64,000 bases of DNA from positions 50,959-114,958 of the forward strand of contig PGTK01000006.1 in the NCBI GenBank assembly GCA_002794705.1, read 5' to 3'. Source of the DNA: Candidatus Thermofonsia Clade 1 bacterium (lineage in GTDB: Bacteria > Chloroflexota > Anaerolineae > Aggregatilineales > UBA2796). The notes below the pieces were generated by a model. The model was given only the letters and a program-made list of their open reading frames with translations. It was not told the origin of the DNA and ran no database searches. The number at the start of each line of letters is the position of its first letter. The first letter of the stretch is position 1. Shown here piece after piece: positions 1 through 8,579 of this stretch. The position numbers were made by a program, and so were the translations under genes.

Positions 1-448
1 CTTGCCGTGCGTAGTATTCCAGAAAATCTATCGCCTCAGCCGTATCAGCGTCCGCCTCCGCCCAATTCTTGCCGATCTCAAAGACCATCCAAGCGCTGAA
101 CTCGTGCTTGCGGCGGCGCATTTCGGCGGCTGCGCGCAGCAAATAGCGCGCCCGCTCTTCAATATCCACATATTGCCAGTGTTTGAATGCCTCAGCCGCC
201 ACCTCAATGGCGCGCTCAGCATCTTCTTTGCGTCCCGCCGAGACCGTGCCGACGATCTCAGCTGGGCGCGAGGGGTTGAGAGACTGGATCGTATCAGGCG
301 TGTGCAATTCGTTCGCGCCAATGCGCAACGGATAATGCTTGCCCAGCTGACCGCGCACATACTCCAGCGCTTGCTGAAAAGCAGCGCGATTGGCGGGCTG
401 CGCGAAGTCGGTCAGCGGCTCATTTTTGAAATCAGGCAATTTTGCCAT
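1..448 (-). CDS. 1-pyrroline-5-carboxylate dehydrogenase, N-terminal part (cut by window edge)
   Basis: Reading leftward from an ATG at 446-448 gives about 149 residues, open to the window edge. They match the N-terminus of RocA/PruA-type L-glutamate-gamma-semialdehyde dehydrogenases: an EPLTDF start, a LNPSRP segment followed by VGTVS, an AERAIE helix, then RARYL..AA and FEIGKNWAEADAD. The family oxidises glutamate semialdehyde to glutamate with NAD+, the last step of proline and arginine breakdown in the cytoplasm. The catalytic Cys and Glu lie beyond the window. A GAGAGG ribosome site precedes the ATG. A weak promoter candidate (TATAAT at 503-508 on this strand, TTGCAA at 528-533, 19-bp spacer) lies upstream. 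Family assignment is firm; RocA-like is preferred over other aldehyde dehydrogenases because of the N-terminal EPLTDF extension. Confidence 0.85.
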   Translation of the reverse strand, partial: MAKLPDFKNEPLTDFAQPANRAAFQQALEYVRGQLGKHYPLRIGANELHTPDTIQSLNPSRPAEIVGTVSAGRKEDAERAIEVAAEAFKHWQYVDIEERARYLLRAAAEMRRRKHEFSAWMVFEIGKNWAEADADTAEAIDFLEYYARQ

Positions 449-588
449 TGTTAAAACCTCTCTTAGTCTAGAACAACTGTCCGTCATGCCAGATTGTATA
501 TAATTATAGCGCACGGTTCGGGAGGCTTTGCAAATGCGCGCTCTGCGTTACACTACGCTAAACAAGTGTTCAAAGCAGGCAGGCTATC

Positions 589-1953
589 ATGCAACGACGG
601 CACTTTCTTCACCTCTTGGGCTTGAGCGCGCTGAGCGCAGCCCTTTCACGCCGAACAGCACGTGGAGCGGAATCCGTGCTGATTGTGGGCGCGGGCATGG
701 CGGGCATCAGTGCAGCGCGGGCGCTGCAGGCAGCTGGACTCACAGTCACATTGCTAGAGGCACGCGATCGCTTGGGCGGGCGCATCTGGACCGATGATGC
801 GCTTGGCGTCCCGCTTGATATGGGCGCGGCATGGATTCACGGCGAGCGCCGCAATCCGCTGACGCCACTCGCACGCGCTGCAGGCATTCGCACCTTCCCA
901 AGCGATTTTGAAGCCATGGCGCTCTATACGGGCAACGGCGAGCGCTTGAGCGATGATCAGCTTGAGTCGGCTGCTGAAAGGGCTGCTGATATCCTCAAAG
1001 AGCTGGAGGCGGCTAAGGCGCACCATTTGGTGAATGACAGTACGTCCATTGCCGAGGTTCTGGCTACGCTACTGCCCGAATATGCGCTGAGTGGCGCGAA
1101 CAAACGGGCTGTCTTGTGGCTGCTTGCCAGCGAGATCGAGCTGCAGTGGGGCGCAGACGCTCATGACCTCTCCCTTTTGGCGTGGAATGAGGATAGCAAT
1201 TTCGGCGGCGACGATCTGCTGCTGCGTGAGGGCTACAGCGCGCTGATCGCTTTCCTCGCCCGCGACCTTGACGTTCAGCTGAACACGGTCATCAGCGAAA
1301 TTGCCTATGACCGCACAGGCGTAGCGCTCACAGCGACCGACGGGCGCACCTTTGAGGCGGACCGCGCCCTGATCACCTTGCCAATTGGCGTGTTGCAGAG
1401 CGGCGCGGTCAGGTTTACGCCCGCCCTGCCTGAGGCAAAGGGAGGGGCGCTAGGTCGGCTGCGCATGGGGACTCTAAACAAGGTCGCTTTGCGCTTTCCA
1501 CGCGCCTTCTGGGATACCGACCTGCATCGCTTCGGCTATCTGGATGAAAGCACTGCGGAACTCTTCGAATTCTTCAACCTGCACGTGCTGCATGGGCAGC
1601 CGATTTTGGTCGCGTTGGCACGCGGCGACCACGCACGCAGTCTTGAGCGTCTTGCGCCTGAGCAGGCTGCCGCTCGCGCCTTCCAGACCCTTCAGCGCGC
1701 CTTCGGCAGAGCTATCCCAGAGCCAGAGGCATTTGCCGTCACAGCTTGGCATAGCGATCCTTTTGCCCGCGGCGCCTATTCGCATGTGCCGCCCAATGCG
1801 CGCCACGCCGATTACGACATCCTAGCGCGTCCAGTGCAGAATCGGCTCTTTTTCGCGGGCGAAGGCACGCTCTCCGATTATCCCGCCACGGTTCACGGCG
1901 CGCTGATCAGCGGTGAGCGCGAAGCAAAGCGTATCGTAGGCTTGGCAGAATGA
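589..1953 (+). CDS. Flavin monoamine oxidase family protein, probably Tat-exported
   Basis: The 454-residue protein has the amine-oxidase layout. A dinucleotide-binding GAGMAG motif lies near residues 34-39, followed by LEARDRLGGRIWT near 57-69, which contacts FAD. The FAD-closing motif FAGEGT...GAL.SGE is near the C-terminus. Enzymes of this family oxidise primary or secondary amines to imines, releasing H2O2. The first 28 residues form a signal-like segment with R3-R4 followed by FLHLLG and a hydrophobic stretch, which resembles a twin-arginine signal and suits an enzyme that folds around FAD before export. The substrate cannot be read from sequence. The stop overlaps the start of the next gene by 4 bp (ATGA), so the two are probably translated together. 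Confidence 0.85.
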   Translation: MQRRHFLHLLGLSALSAALSRRTARGAESVLIVGAGMAGISAARALQAAGLTVTLLEARDRLGGRIWTDDALGVPLDMGAAWIHGERRNPLTPLARAAGIRTFPSDFEAMALYTGNGERLSDDQLESAAERAADILKELEAAKAHHLVNDSTSIAEVLATLLPEYALSGANKRAVLWLLASEIELQWGADAHDLSLLAWNEDSNFGGDDLLLREGYSALIAFLARDLDVQLNTVISEIAYDRTGVALTATDGRTFEADRALITLPIGVLQSGAVRFTPALPEAKGGALGRLRMGTLNKVALRFPRAFWDTDLHRFGYLDESTAELFEFFNLHVLHGQPILVALARGDHARSLERLAPEQAAARAFQTLQRAFGRAIPEPEAFAVTAWHSDPFARGAYSHVPPNARHADYDILARPVQNRLFFAGEGTLSDYPATVHGALISGEREAKRIVGLAE

Positions 1954-3845
1954 GCCAAGAGTCGCATCTAGCGCGCCTTGCGCCGCTGATCCTCTTCTTC
2001 GCTTTCCTAGCGCTCTACATCAGCACGGCGGCGCGTGGCTACATCGTAGGGGGCGGCGCTGAGGCGGAATCAATGGAATTGCAGCGCGCCGTGGTCTATA
2101 ACGGCATTGCGCACGCCACCAGCTATCCCGCTTATGTGATCCTCGCGCATTATTTCACGCACCTTGGCGCTGTGCTGGGCGATGATCCGTTCACGTGGGT
2201 CACATATTTTTCCTCACTGACCGTGGCGCTTGCGCTTGTGATCGCTTATTTTTTGCTGCGGCTGTATGTGAGGTGGTACGCAGCAGCGCTGGCTGTGAGC
2301 ATCTTCGGACTGAGCGGCGTGCTGTGGCACATCGCCACCATTGCCGAAGTGCAGGGACTGCACCTCCTGACTGTGATGGGCATTCTTTATCTCGGAGCGC
2401 TCTACACGCGGCAGCCTGAGCGAGTCGCTTATTTGGAGGGCGCAGCGCTGCTCTTCGGACTAGGCTTAGCCAATCATCGGATTATTGTGCTGTGGGCGCC
2501 CAGCATCGCGCTGATCGCACTAGGCAGTGGCGCGTTGCGCCGTTTGCAGCCTTGGCAGTATGTGCGCCTTGCCGCCATGCTCAGCTTGCCGCTCTTGTTG
2601 TACTATGATGTCTTTTTCAAGGTGCCGGCTGGTGTGGTCTATGGCTTAGGCACGACCTTCAATCCGCCGATTAACGCCTACAATGCGCTGCAGATCGTCT
2701 TTGGCTACGGGCAGGAGGGCTTGCTGATCTCGCCTTTGCCCGAACTGGGAGCGCGCATTGCGCTAGTGGGCGGCTTCCACCTTGAGTTTTTCACGCCAAT
2801 TGGCGTTATGTTGGGCGTAATAGGCTTAGCGCTCTTCATACGCTGTGCGCCGCTCTATGGGATTGCGATCCTGATCGGGAGCGCGCTCTCGTTCGCCTTT
2901 TTCATGACGTGGCGGCAAGATCACAAGGCGTTTATCTACTATGGACAGAGCGGCTTTGCCCTGATCGTCGGTTTGGCGCACCTAGCAGACCTCACCGTGC
3001 GCTTACCGCGACTCGGCAAGCGGCTGAGTCTTGCCTTGCCGCTTGTGGCGCTTATCCCGCTACTTTTTGCGCTTGGCTTTCCCAAGAATAACCGCGCCAT
3101 TGATAGGCGCGGCGCTGAGTACTTCGCAGCCTATGCCAGCTTGCCGCCTGAGAGCATCGTCTTCACAGGCGGCTGGAGTCCTGACCATTGGATCGGCTTG
3201 GAGGCGGTCGCAGCGGGCTATAAAGTCGGCTTGTTCTATGACCGTGAGGCGCCGTTCATCGCCGCTGTTGCCGACGAACGGCGGACTCAAAACATCTACC
3301 TCTCGCACTGGATGCAGATGTATCTAGGGATGCTCTCCGGGCAAAATCCGCTTTTGGAGCTAGGCATGGGCTTTGGCGGCACGCACACGCCCTTCGTTCA
3401 GGTCTTGCCGCGTGGCGACCCGCGCATAGCCGCTGAGGCGGAAACAGCGACCAAACTGGAGCAGATGGCGGCGCCCGGCATCCAACTTTATAGCTATCAT
3501 GCGCACGCCGATCAGCATGGCGCTTACTTCACGCTCTATTGGCGCGTTGTGGGCGAGATTCCTGAGCGCTTCATCCCGTTTGCGCACCTGCGCACAGTCG
3601 ATTCGGCGGGCAACACAACGGGATTGATCGCCCAGCGCGATTATCCCGACCCCGTGCGCGGCTACTACCCGACCACAGCTTGGCAACAGGGCGAGGTCAT
3701 CCGCGATACGGTCTTTATCGCATGGGCAGAAGACGATTTGCCGCCCGCTGAGTCGTTGCGCTGGACGTTCGGCTTCGTCTCGCCTAGCACGGGTCAGCGC
3801 ACGGGCGAGATTTTCCTGCCCTTCAGCGTTGCAGCGCGCCCCTAG
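1950..3845 (+). CDS. DUF2723-type multi-spanning membrane protein (putative glycosyltransferase-like)
   Basis: The protein has 631 residues. Roughly the first 370 contain many hydrophobic helices. The segment after helix 1 (AAESMELQ, then GIAHATSYPAYVILAH) is characteristic of the DUF2723 family, whose eukaryotic relative TMEM260 is an O-mannosyltransferase and whose bacterial members are thought to be lipid-linked-sugar glycosyltransferases. The C-terminal 250 residues are soluble and probably extracytoplasmic. The gene starts inside the stop of the amine oxidase gene. The enzymatic role is family-level inference; no substrate can be assigned. Confidence 0.7.
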   Translation: MSQESHLARLAPLILFFAFLALYISTAARGYIVGGGAEAESMELQRAVVYNGIAHATSYPAYVILAHYFTHLGAVLGDDPFTWVTYFSSLTVALALVIAYFLLRLYVRWYAAALAVSIFGLSGVLWHIATIAEVQGLHLLTVMGILYLGALYTRQPERVAYLEGAALLFGLGLANHRIIVLWAPSIALIALGSGALRRLQPWQYVRLAAMLSLPLLLYYDVFFKVPAGVVYGLGTTFNPPINAYNALQIVFGYGQEGLLISPLPELGARIALVGGFHLEFFTPIGVMLGVIGLALFIRCAPLYGIAILIGSALSFAFFMTWRQDHKAFIYYGQSGFALIVGLAHLADLTVRLPRLGKRLSLALPLVALIPLLFALGFPKNNRAIDRRGAEYFAAYASLPPESIVFTGGWSPDHWIGLEAVAAGYKVGLFYDREAPFIAAVADERRTQNIYLSHWMQMYLGMLSGQNPLLELGMGFGGTHTPFVQVLPRGDPRIAAEAETATKLEQMAAPGIQLYSYHAHADQHGAYFTLYWRVVGEIPERFIPFAHLRTVDSAGNTTGLIAQRDYPDPVRGYYPTTAWQQGEVIRDTVFIAWAEDDLPPAESLRWTFGFVSPSTGQRTGEIFLPFSVAARP

Positions 3846-3907
3846 CGGGCGTTATGCGTTAAAATCTCGCTGCAGATGAACTTTTTGGCTAAAAAAGGCA
3901 GAACTTT

Positions 3908-4918
3908 ATGACTTCTATCGGCATTCTGGGCATTGGCACCTACTTCCCTGCCCAAATCGAGACCGCCGCTGACCTTGCGCCGCGCACAGGCATCCCAGAG
4001 CCAGTCCTGCGTGAGAAGATGGGCATTCGTCAGCGGCGCGTCGCAGCGGCACATGAGACCGTCTCTCACATGGCGACTCAAGCTGCCTTGCGCGCCCTAG
4101 AGAGCGCTAAACTTGCGCCTGAGCAGATCGATCTGGTCATTTCGCACGGCAGCGAGTACAAAGATCACAACGTCTGGAGCGCCGCCGCCAAGATTCAGCA
4201 CAACATCGGCGCGCACAACGCCTTCGCCTTCGATCTGTATGCGCTGTGCGCCGCTGCGCCTATCGCCATGCAGGCTGCCCGCGGCATGATGCTAGCTGAT
4301 CCCTCGCTGCGGCACGTCTTGCTTGTGGCAGCCAGCCGCGAAAACGATCTGGTCAATTTCCGCAATGAGCGCGTGCGCTTCATGTACAATTTCGGCAGCG
4401 GCGCAGGCGCCATGGTCCTCAAGCGCGACGCCGAACACAACCCGATCATCGGCATGGCGGCGATCACCGACGGCAGCCTCTCTGAGACAGTCACGCTCAG
4501 CCGTGCGCCTGAGGCAGTCGGTGACGCTGCTGAACACGGCGACCTATGCGGACGGCTAGAGGTCAATCAGCCTGAGTACATGGCGGAGCGGCTGGGCGCG
4601 GTCTCACTGGAGAATTTCGTGCGCGTGATTCGCGGTGCTGTGGAAAAAGGCGGCGCGTCGCTCTCAGATGTGCGTTTTCTGGGCATTACGCACATGAAAC
4701 GCTCATTTTACCTTGAGATTTTGAAGGCAATCGGGCTGAGCGCTGAGCAATCGGTCTATTTGGAAGATTACGGTCATGTGCAGAGCGCCGATCAGGCGCT
4801 TGCGCTGCAGCTGGGCTTGGCGCAAGGCAAGATCAAGGCGGGCGATCTGGTGGTGTTGGCAGGCGCAGGCGTCGGCTACACTTGGAGCGCCGCCGCCATT
4901 CAATGGACACAACCATGA
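3908..4918 (+). CDS. 3-oxoacyl-ACP synthase III (FabH)-like thiolase-fold enzyme
   Basis: This 336-residue protein has the KASIII fold. The nucleophile is C114 in YALCAAAP, the glycine-rich GSGAGAM segment is near 164-170, the first active-site His is probably H262 in GITHMKR, and the last motif is YGHVQSADQ near 288-296. Where FabH usually has GNTSAA with a catalytic Asn, this protein has His (H290), giving a Cys-His-His set as in KASI/II. That makes classical acetyl-CoA-primed FabH activity uncertain. An alternative is a paralogue condensing or transferring acyl groups in a specialised pathway. AAAAAAGGC precedes the ATG at a workable distance. The small next gene overlaps the stop by 4 bp. 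Confidence 0.75.
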   Translation: MTSIGILGIGTYFPAQIETAADLAPRTGIPEPVLREKMGIRQRRVAAAHETVSHMATQAALRALESAKLAPEQIDLVISHGSEYKDHNVWSAAAKIQHNIGAHNAFAFDLYALCAAAPIAMQAARGMMLADPSLRHVLLVAASRENDLVNFRNERVRFMYNFGSGAGAMVLKRDAEHNPIIGMAAITDGSLSETVTLSRAPEAVGDAAEHGDLCGRLEVNQPEYMAERLGAVSLENFVRVIRGAVEKGGASLSDVRFLGITHMKRSFYLEILKAIGLSAEQSVYLEDYGHVQSADQALALQLGLAQGKIKAGDLVVLAGAGVGYTWSAAAIQWTQP

Positions 4919-5238
4919 CAGCCGATCACAACGAAATTTTTGAGCTGCTGGGCGTTGAAAAAGGCGCACTGACCCTTCAGCGCGTTGAAATCTCGCTATG
5001 GGGGACGGAAGTGCAGCTGGATTGTGCCTACGAAGGCGATCCCTTCCAGCTGCTCTTCGAAGAGGTGCGCTCGCTGCAATGGGACGTGCGCGGCTATCCT
5101 GATGAGCGCGACGAACACGCCGATATCATCGGCATGTTCTTGGGCGAACGTGAGCATCGTGAGGCGGCGATCATCGTGACCGATGTCTGCGAGATCGCCA
5201 TTCTCTACGGCAACATGCTGCTCCTGAAGACGTGGTGA
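4915..5238 (+). CDS. Small conserved-looking hypothetical protein
   Basis: A 107-residue acidic protein with no recognised domain. The reading frame is open further upstream to 4882, but the ATG at 4915 overlaps the TGA of the KASIII-like gene (ATGA), which argues for translational coupling from this start. The sequence alternates beta-like hydrophobic stretches (VEISLWGTEVQLDC, AAIIVTDVCEIAILYG), suggesting a small globular domain. The tight coupling suggests a helper to the KASIII-like enzyme, but nothing in the sequence proves it. Confidence 0.6.
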   Translation: MTADHNEIFELLGVEKGALTLQRVEISLWGTEVQLDCAYEGDPFQLLFEEVRSLQWDVRGYPDERDEHADIIGMFLGEREHREAAIIVTDVCEIAILYGNMLLLKTW

Positions 5239-5270
5239 GTGCGCTGCGAAGGCTCTCACAGCGCACTCAC
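5235..5270. terminator. Bidirectional hairpin terminator between convergent genes
   Basis: A perfect 12-bp stem (GTGAGTGCGCTG / CAGCGCACTCAC) with a 12-nt loop overlaps the stop of the rightward gene and sits just before the end of the leftward PPC-protein gene. No T-run follows, so it may act as a Rho-independent-like barrier or an mRNA 3'-end stabiliser for both genes. Confidence 0.6.
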
Positions 5271-5278
5271 GCGATCGC

Positions 5279-7414
5279 CTAGCGGATCGGCGCCACGGCG
5301 ACCTCAAAACTGCCCGTTGTGCCGCCTGTCAGCGCGCCGAAGCGCGTAGCAATGATGATATAGCGCCCATCCGCAGGGATGACGGCGTCAATGCGTGCAT
5401 TTACATCGTTGGGCGCAGCATCATCGTTGAAGGCGATCTGCACGCCGCTTGGATCGAGCAGATAGAGCGCAGGATCGAGCGTGCCGCCTGTAGCGCGCAT
5501 CGAGATTCGGACGCGGTCGCCTGCCCGCGCTTGGAAAGTGTAGACCGTAAACGGGCTGACATTATCCACGCTTCCGAAAGTTGGGCGTCCGTAGATGAGC
5601 GCCTCCGCCACATCAGCGCGGTCACGCACATCGCCGATATCGCGTAGCGCCTCGTTAAAGAAGACCGCGCCACGTCCCGCGCTGACCGTCCCATCAGGAT
5701 TGATGGTGAAAGTAGTGACGTAGAGCCGCCCATTGATATCAGGCTGCTCCTGCACGCTCAGCACCTGCTGACCGCGCACATTGACGTTCAGGGCGTAGGT
5801 GGGCAGGAGAGTCTCGCCGCACAGGTTGCGCAGCCAGACCTGTACCTCATACGTGCCTGTCAGCAGCCGATCGGCTTGCCAGACGGCGTACGTGATCGGC
5901 GCGCTAGTCGGATTATTGCAGTTCAGGTTATCCTGGCGCGCCAAAATGCCGCCGCTGGGCGTATTGCGCACGTCCGAGAAAAGCGACCGATTTTCAGGGT
6001 CACGGACAAGCAAGCGCACGTCGGCGCGGCTGTTCCACGTCAAGCTGATGTTCATCGCGCCGACGGGCAAGCCCGCCAAACCGACTTCGCCCGCAGGCTG
6101 AGTCGGTGCGATGATGGGCGCGCCGCCCTCAGGCGCGACGGGCGTCTGTGCAGCGACAAGGGCGCCCGTGCCGCTCAAGGTCAGCTCATAGTTGCCCTCC
6201 GTGCCGCCGATATTCTTGCCGAAGCGCGTGGCGATGATCACGTAAGTGCCATTCACGGGCAAGAGCTGATTGGCGATCAAGGCGTTGCGCGTCTCTGGAC
6301 TAGCATCATCGTTTGAGGCAAGCACGGCGCGGTCAGGTCCGAGCAAGATCAGCTGCGGATCGAGGCTGCCGCCGTCCACTGCATTCATGGCGATGTTCAC
6401 CACCTGCCCTGCCACGCCCTCAAAACTCCAAACGTCCACCTGATTGTTGCGATCAATGCGGCTGCGCACACTGGTGCGCCCGCCAAGGGGCTGCGGCGCG
6501 CTGATCTGGGCGGCGAAGGGCGTCAAGTTCAGCAGAAGCGGATTGGCGCCGCCCTGCTGCACGCTGACCGCCTCAGGCGACTCAAGAATGAAGCTGGCGA
6601 CGTACTGATCGTTCAAATTCAAGCGTCCCTGAATGGGAGGCTGAGCGCGCCCGTTGACCGTGACCGTGACTGTGAAGTCCACAGGGGCGGGCGGCTGACG
6701 GCAAGCGCGGTTATAGTAGACCAGAATCTCGTAGCTGCCAGCAGGCACGCGCCCCGGCGCCCAACGGATCGTCTCAATGGGACTAGAGACAGTGTTGGTG
6801 CAGCCATTGTTGACGTTCGCTAGTAAAGTTGCGCCACCAGCGGCTGTATTGCCCCAAAAGACCGAATTGCCGATCGGATCGCGCACTTCCAAGTCGAGAT
6901 CGTCAATGGTCGCCCAGCTGAGCGCCACGCTCATGTTGCTGACAGTGATCGGCGCGAGAGTCGGCACGGGCGTGGGCGAGGCGAGAGTCCCTGCGCTCAA
7001 GCTCAGCGTGAATTGCCCTGAGACTGCGCCCTGTGCGCCGCTGCTGCGCAGCACAGTCACATAGTAAATGCCGCTAGGCAGGCTCAAGTTGCTCAAACTG
7101 ACCTCGGCGCCGCTCAAATTGGCATTCTGCGCGAGCGGCTGTCCGTTTGCATCGGTCAGGATAAGGGCGAGAGTCAGCTCAGGCGTGTTGCTGACAGCGG
7201 TCAGTGTGAGCAGCGCTCCACCAGTTACCTCAAAAGTATAGGTCTGGGCGAAGGTCTGTTCGCTGAGCGTCCCTGTGACGCTCCCGCCGACAGTCAGGCG
7301 GCGCGGTGTGCCATCTTGCGCCAATGCCAAGCCCACTGAGGCAAAGACGAACAGTGCCGCCAAGCCAAGCGCCAAAAAAAGCCGCGTGCGGCTGATCAAG
7401 AGCCGTTTTTCCAA
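5279..7414 (-). CDS. Secreted protein with alternating PPC-type beta domains
   Basis: About 711 residues from a TTG at 7412-7414, chosen because GAGGAGGG sits 8 nt upstream; the frame is open further but lacks comparable support. A basic start and hydrophobic helix ending in LALAQDG give a cleavable signal peptide. Three bacterial pre-peptidase C-terminal (PPC) domains are visible: one after the signal, one in the middle (SLDPQLILLGP, SNDDASPETRNA) and one at the C-terminus (TLDPALYLLDPSG, FNDDAAPNDVNA). Between them lie two copies of a different beta module (DLDLEVRDPIGN and DVRLLVRDPENR, each with a conserved Cys pair). PPC domains usually accompany secreted proteases, but no protease domain is present here. 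A surface or adhesive role is plausible and unproven. It diverges from the CarH-like regulator. Confidence 0.75.
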   Translation of the reverse strand: MEKRLLISRTRLFLALGLAALFVFASVGLALAQDGTPRRLTVGGSVTGTLSEQTFAQTYTFEVTGGALLTLTAVSNTPELTLALILTDANGQPLAQNANLSGAEVSLSNLSLPSGIYYVTVLRSSGAQGAVSGQFTLSLSAGTLASPTPVPTLAPITVSNMSVALSWATIDDLDLEVRDPIGNSVFWGNTAAGGATLLANVNNGCTNTVSSPIETIRWAPGRVPAGSYEILVYYNRACRQPPAPVDFTVTVTVNGRAQPPIQGRLNLNDQYVASFILESPEAVSVQQGGANPLLLNLTPFAAQISAPQPLGGRTSVRSRIDRNNQVDVWSFEGVAGQVVNIAMNAVDGGSLDPQLILLGPDRAVLASNDDASPETRNALIANQLLPVNGTYVIIATRFGKNIGGTEGNYELTLSGTGALVAAQTPVAPEGGAPIIAPTQPAGEVGLAGLPVGAMNISLTWNSRADVRLLVRDPENRSLFSDVRNTPSGGILARQDNLNCNNPTSAPITYAVWQADRLLTGTYEVQVWLRNLCGETLLPTYALNVNVRGQQVLSVQEQPDINGRLYVTTFTINPDGTVSAGRGAVFFNEALRDIGDVRDRADVAEALIYGRPTFGSVDNVSPFTVYTFQARAGDRVRISMRATGGTLDPALYLLDPSGVQIAFNDDAAPNDVNARIDAVIPADGRYIIIATRFGALTGGTTGSFEVAVAPIR

Positions 7415-7458
7415 GTGTAAGTCCCTCCTCAAGCACACACAGCTGCGTGCGAAAGTTG

Positions 7459-7487
7459 AGTCTACCTTATCGGGACGCGCTTGGCAA
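7459..7487 (-). promoter_or_regulatory. Candidate promoter of the PPC-protein gene
   Basis: Read leftward: TTGCCA at 7487-7482, a 17-bp spacer, then TAGACT at 7464-7459, about 45 bases before the TTG start. The spacing is ideal and the hexamers are fair matches to the housekeeping-sigma consensus. Confidence 0.35.
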
Positions 7488-7533
7488 TTGCGCCTCGATC
7501 GTGTCTGGATGCATATAGGACTGGTCAGTTGGC

Positions 7534-7562
7534 TTGACAACAAGGCTTGCCCGATCTACAAT
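7534..7562 (+). promoter_or_regulatory. Strong sigma-70-type promoter of the CarH-like regulator gene
   Basis: TTGACA at 7534-7539, a 17-bp spacer, and TACAAT at 7557-7562. This matches the housekeeping consensus in all but one position. The predicted transcript would start near 7569, about 35 bases before the ATG at 7605, and inside the repeat block described next. Confidence 0.75.
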
Positions 7563-7591
7563 TCAGCAAGCATTAGACAAAAAGTAGACAA
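7563..7591. promoter_or_regulatory. 11-bp-spaced direct repeats, candidate operator for the CarH-like regulator
   Basis: TAGACAA occurs at 7574-7580 and again at 7585-7591, exactly 11 bp apart. A weaker copy (TCAGCAA) lies a further 11 bp upstream at 7563-7569. CarH of Thermus binds head-to-tail 11-bp repeats as a tetramer. The repeats here cover the predicted transcription start, where binding would block transcription, so autorepression is a natural reading. The binding itself is inference. Confidence 0.5.
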
Positions 7592-7604
7592 GCGCTCCTC
7601 AGAA

Positions 7605-8579
7605 ATGCGGCGTCAACTCGAAGATTATTCTGATGAACCGATCTATAACATGAAAGCGGTAGAGCAGCAGACGGGCATTTCTGCGGCAACACTGCGCGCT
7701 TGGGAGCGGCGCTACCTGCTGATTGAGCCAAAACGGACGCCTAGCGGCTATCGGCTGTACTCTGACCGCGATATCGCCCTGCTGCGCTGGGTGCGCCAAC
7801 AGATGAACGACGGCTTGACGATCAGTCGCGTGGTTGCCATGCTGGAGGCGGCGCGGCAAAACGGCGAGCCAATCTACATCGAGCCGCATGAGGCTATTGC
7901 ACCGACCCTCCGCCAAACGCCACAGCCGCCCTCTGACTTCGTCGCGCCGCTGGTGCAAGCTCTGATCAGCCTTGATACCGAGCGCGCCGATGAGGTGATC
8001 GAGCAGGCATTTGTGCTATACACCATGCCGACGGTCTATGTGGAGGTGATCACGCCCGCCCTGATCGAGATCGGCGAGTTGTGGCATCGCGGCGAAATCT
8101 CGATCTCAATTGAACACTTCGCCACTACCTATCTGCGCGGCAGGCTACTCGGTCTGCTGCAGGCATACCCGCATCGCAGCGATATGCCGATGATCATCAT
8201 CGGTTGCGCGCCCGGCGAACGGCATGAGATCGGCGCCCTGATCTTCGCTGTGATGTTGCGCCAACAGGGCTTCAATGCCGTCTACCTAGGGCAAGACGTG
8301 CCAGTAGACGACGTCGTGCATACAGCGCTCCAAGAGCGCGCCGCGATGATCTGCATGTCCGCCAATAATCCCGCCTCCGCGCTTGCCCTGCGCGAGGTGC
8401 AGCCGCTCCTAGAGCGGAGCAATGCGAACAATCTGCCGCTGTTCGGCTATGGCGGGCGCGCCTTTGACTCCGACGCGAACCTGCGTCAGCAAGTCAAAGG
8501 CTACTATCTGGGCAGCGACCCACGCGATGCCATCAACCTGATTCACAATCTGTTGCGCATCCAGCGCAACGGCGCCTGA
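7605..8579 (+). CDS. CarH/LitR-like MerR-family regulator with cobalamin-binding domain
   Basis: The 324-residue protein joins three parts. A MerR winged helix occupies residues 13-82 (KAVEQQTGISAATLRAWERR). A four-helix cap near 112-190 follows, and a B12-binding Rossmann domain covers 195-320. The cap keeps W160 followed nine residues later by E170-H171, the W-x9-EH signature of photoreceptor CarH. The B12 domain has E205-x-H207-xx-G210, the lower-ligand motif with H207 as cobalt ligand. CarH binds adenosylcobalamin in the dark, tetramerises on DNA and represses; light breaks the Co-C bond and releases it. The ATG at 7605 is preferred over upstream in-frame starts because promoter and repeats lie just before it. 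Light sensing is inferred; cobalamin or stress sensing is possible. Confidence 0.85.
   Translation: MRRQLEDYSDEPIYNMKAVEQQTGISAATLRAWERRYLLIEPKRTPSGYRLYSDRDIALLRWVRQQMNDGLTISRVVAMLEAARQNGEPIYIEPHEAIAPTLRQTPQPPSDFVAPLVQALISLDTERADEVIEQAFVLYTMPTVYVEVITPALIEIGELWHRGEISISIEHFATTYLRGRLLGLLQAYPHRSDMPMIIIGCAPGERHEIGALIFAVMLRQQGFNAVYLGQDVPVDDVVHTALQERAAMICMSANNPASALALREVQPLLERSNANNLPLFGYGGRAFDSDANLRQQVKGYYLGSDPRDAINLIHNLLRIQRNGA

Noticed and set aside
28..360. Separate 110-codon leftward gene at the left edge
   Set aside because: It lies in another frame of the same strand than the P5C dehydrogenase, whose reading starts at 448 and accounts for the region.
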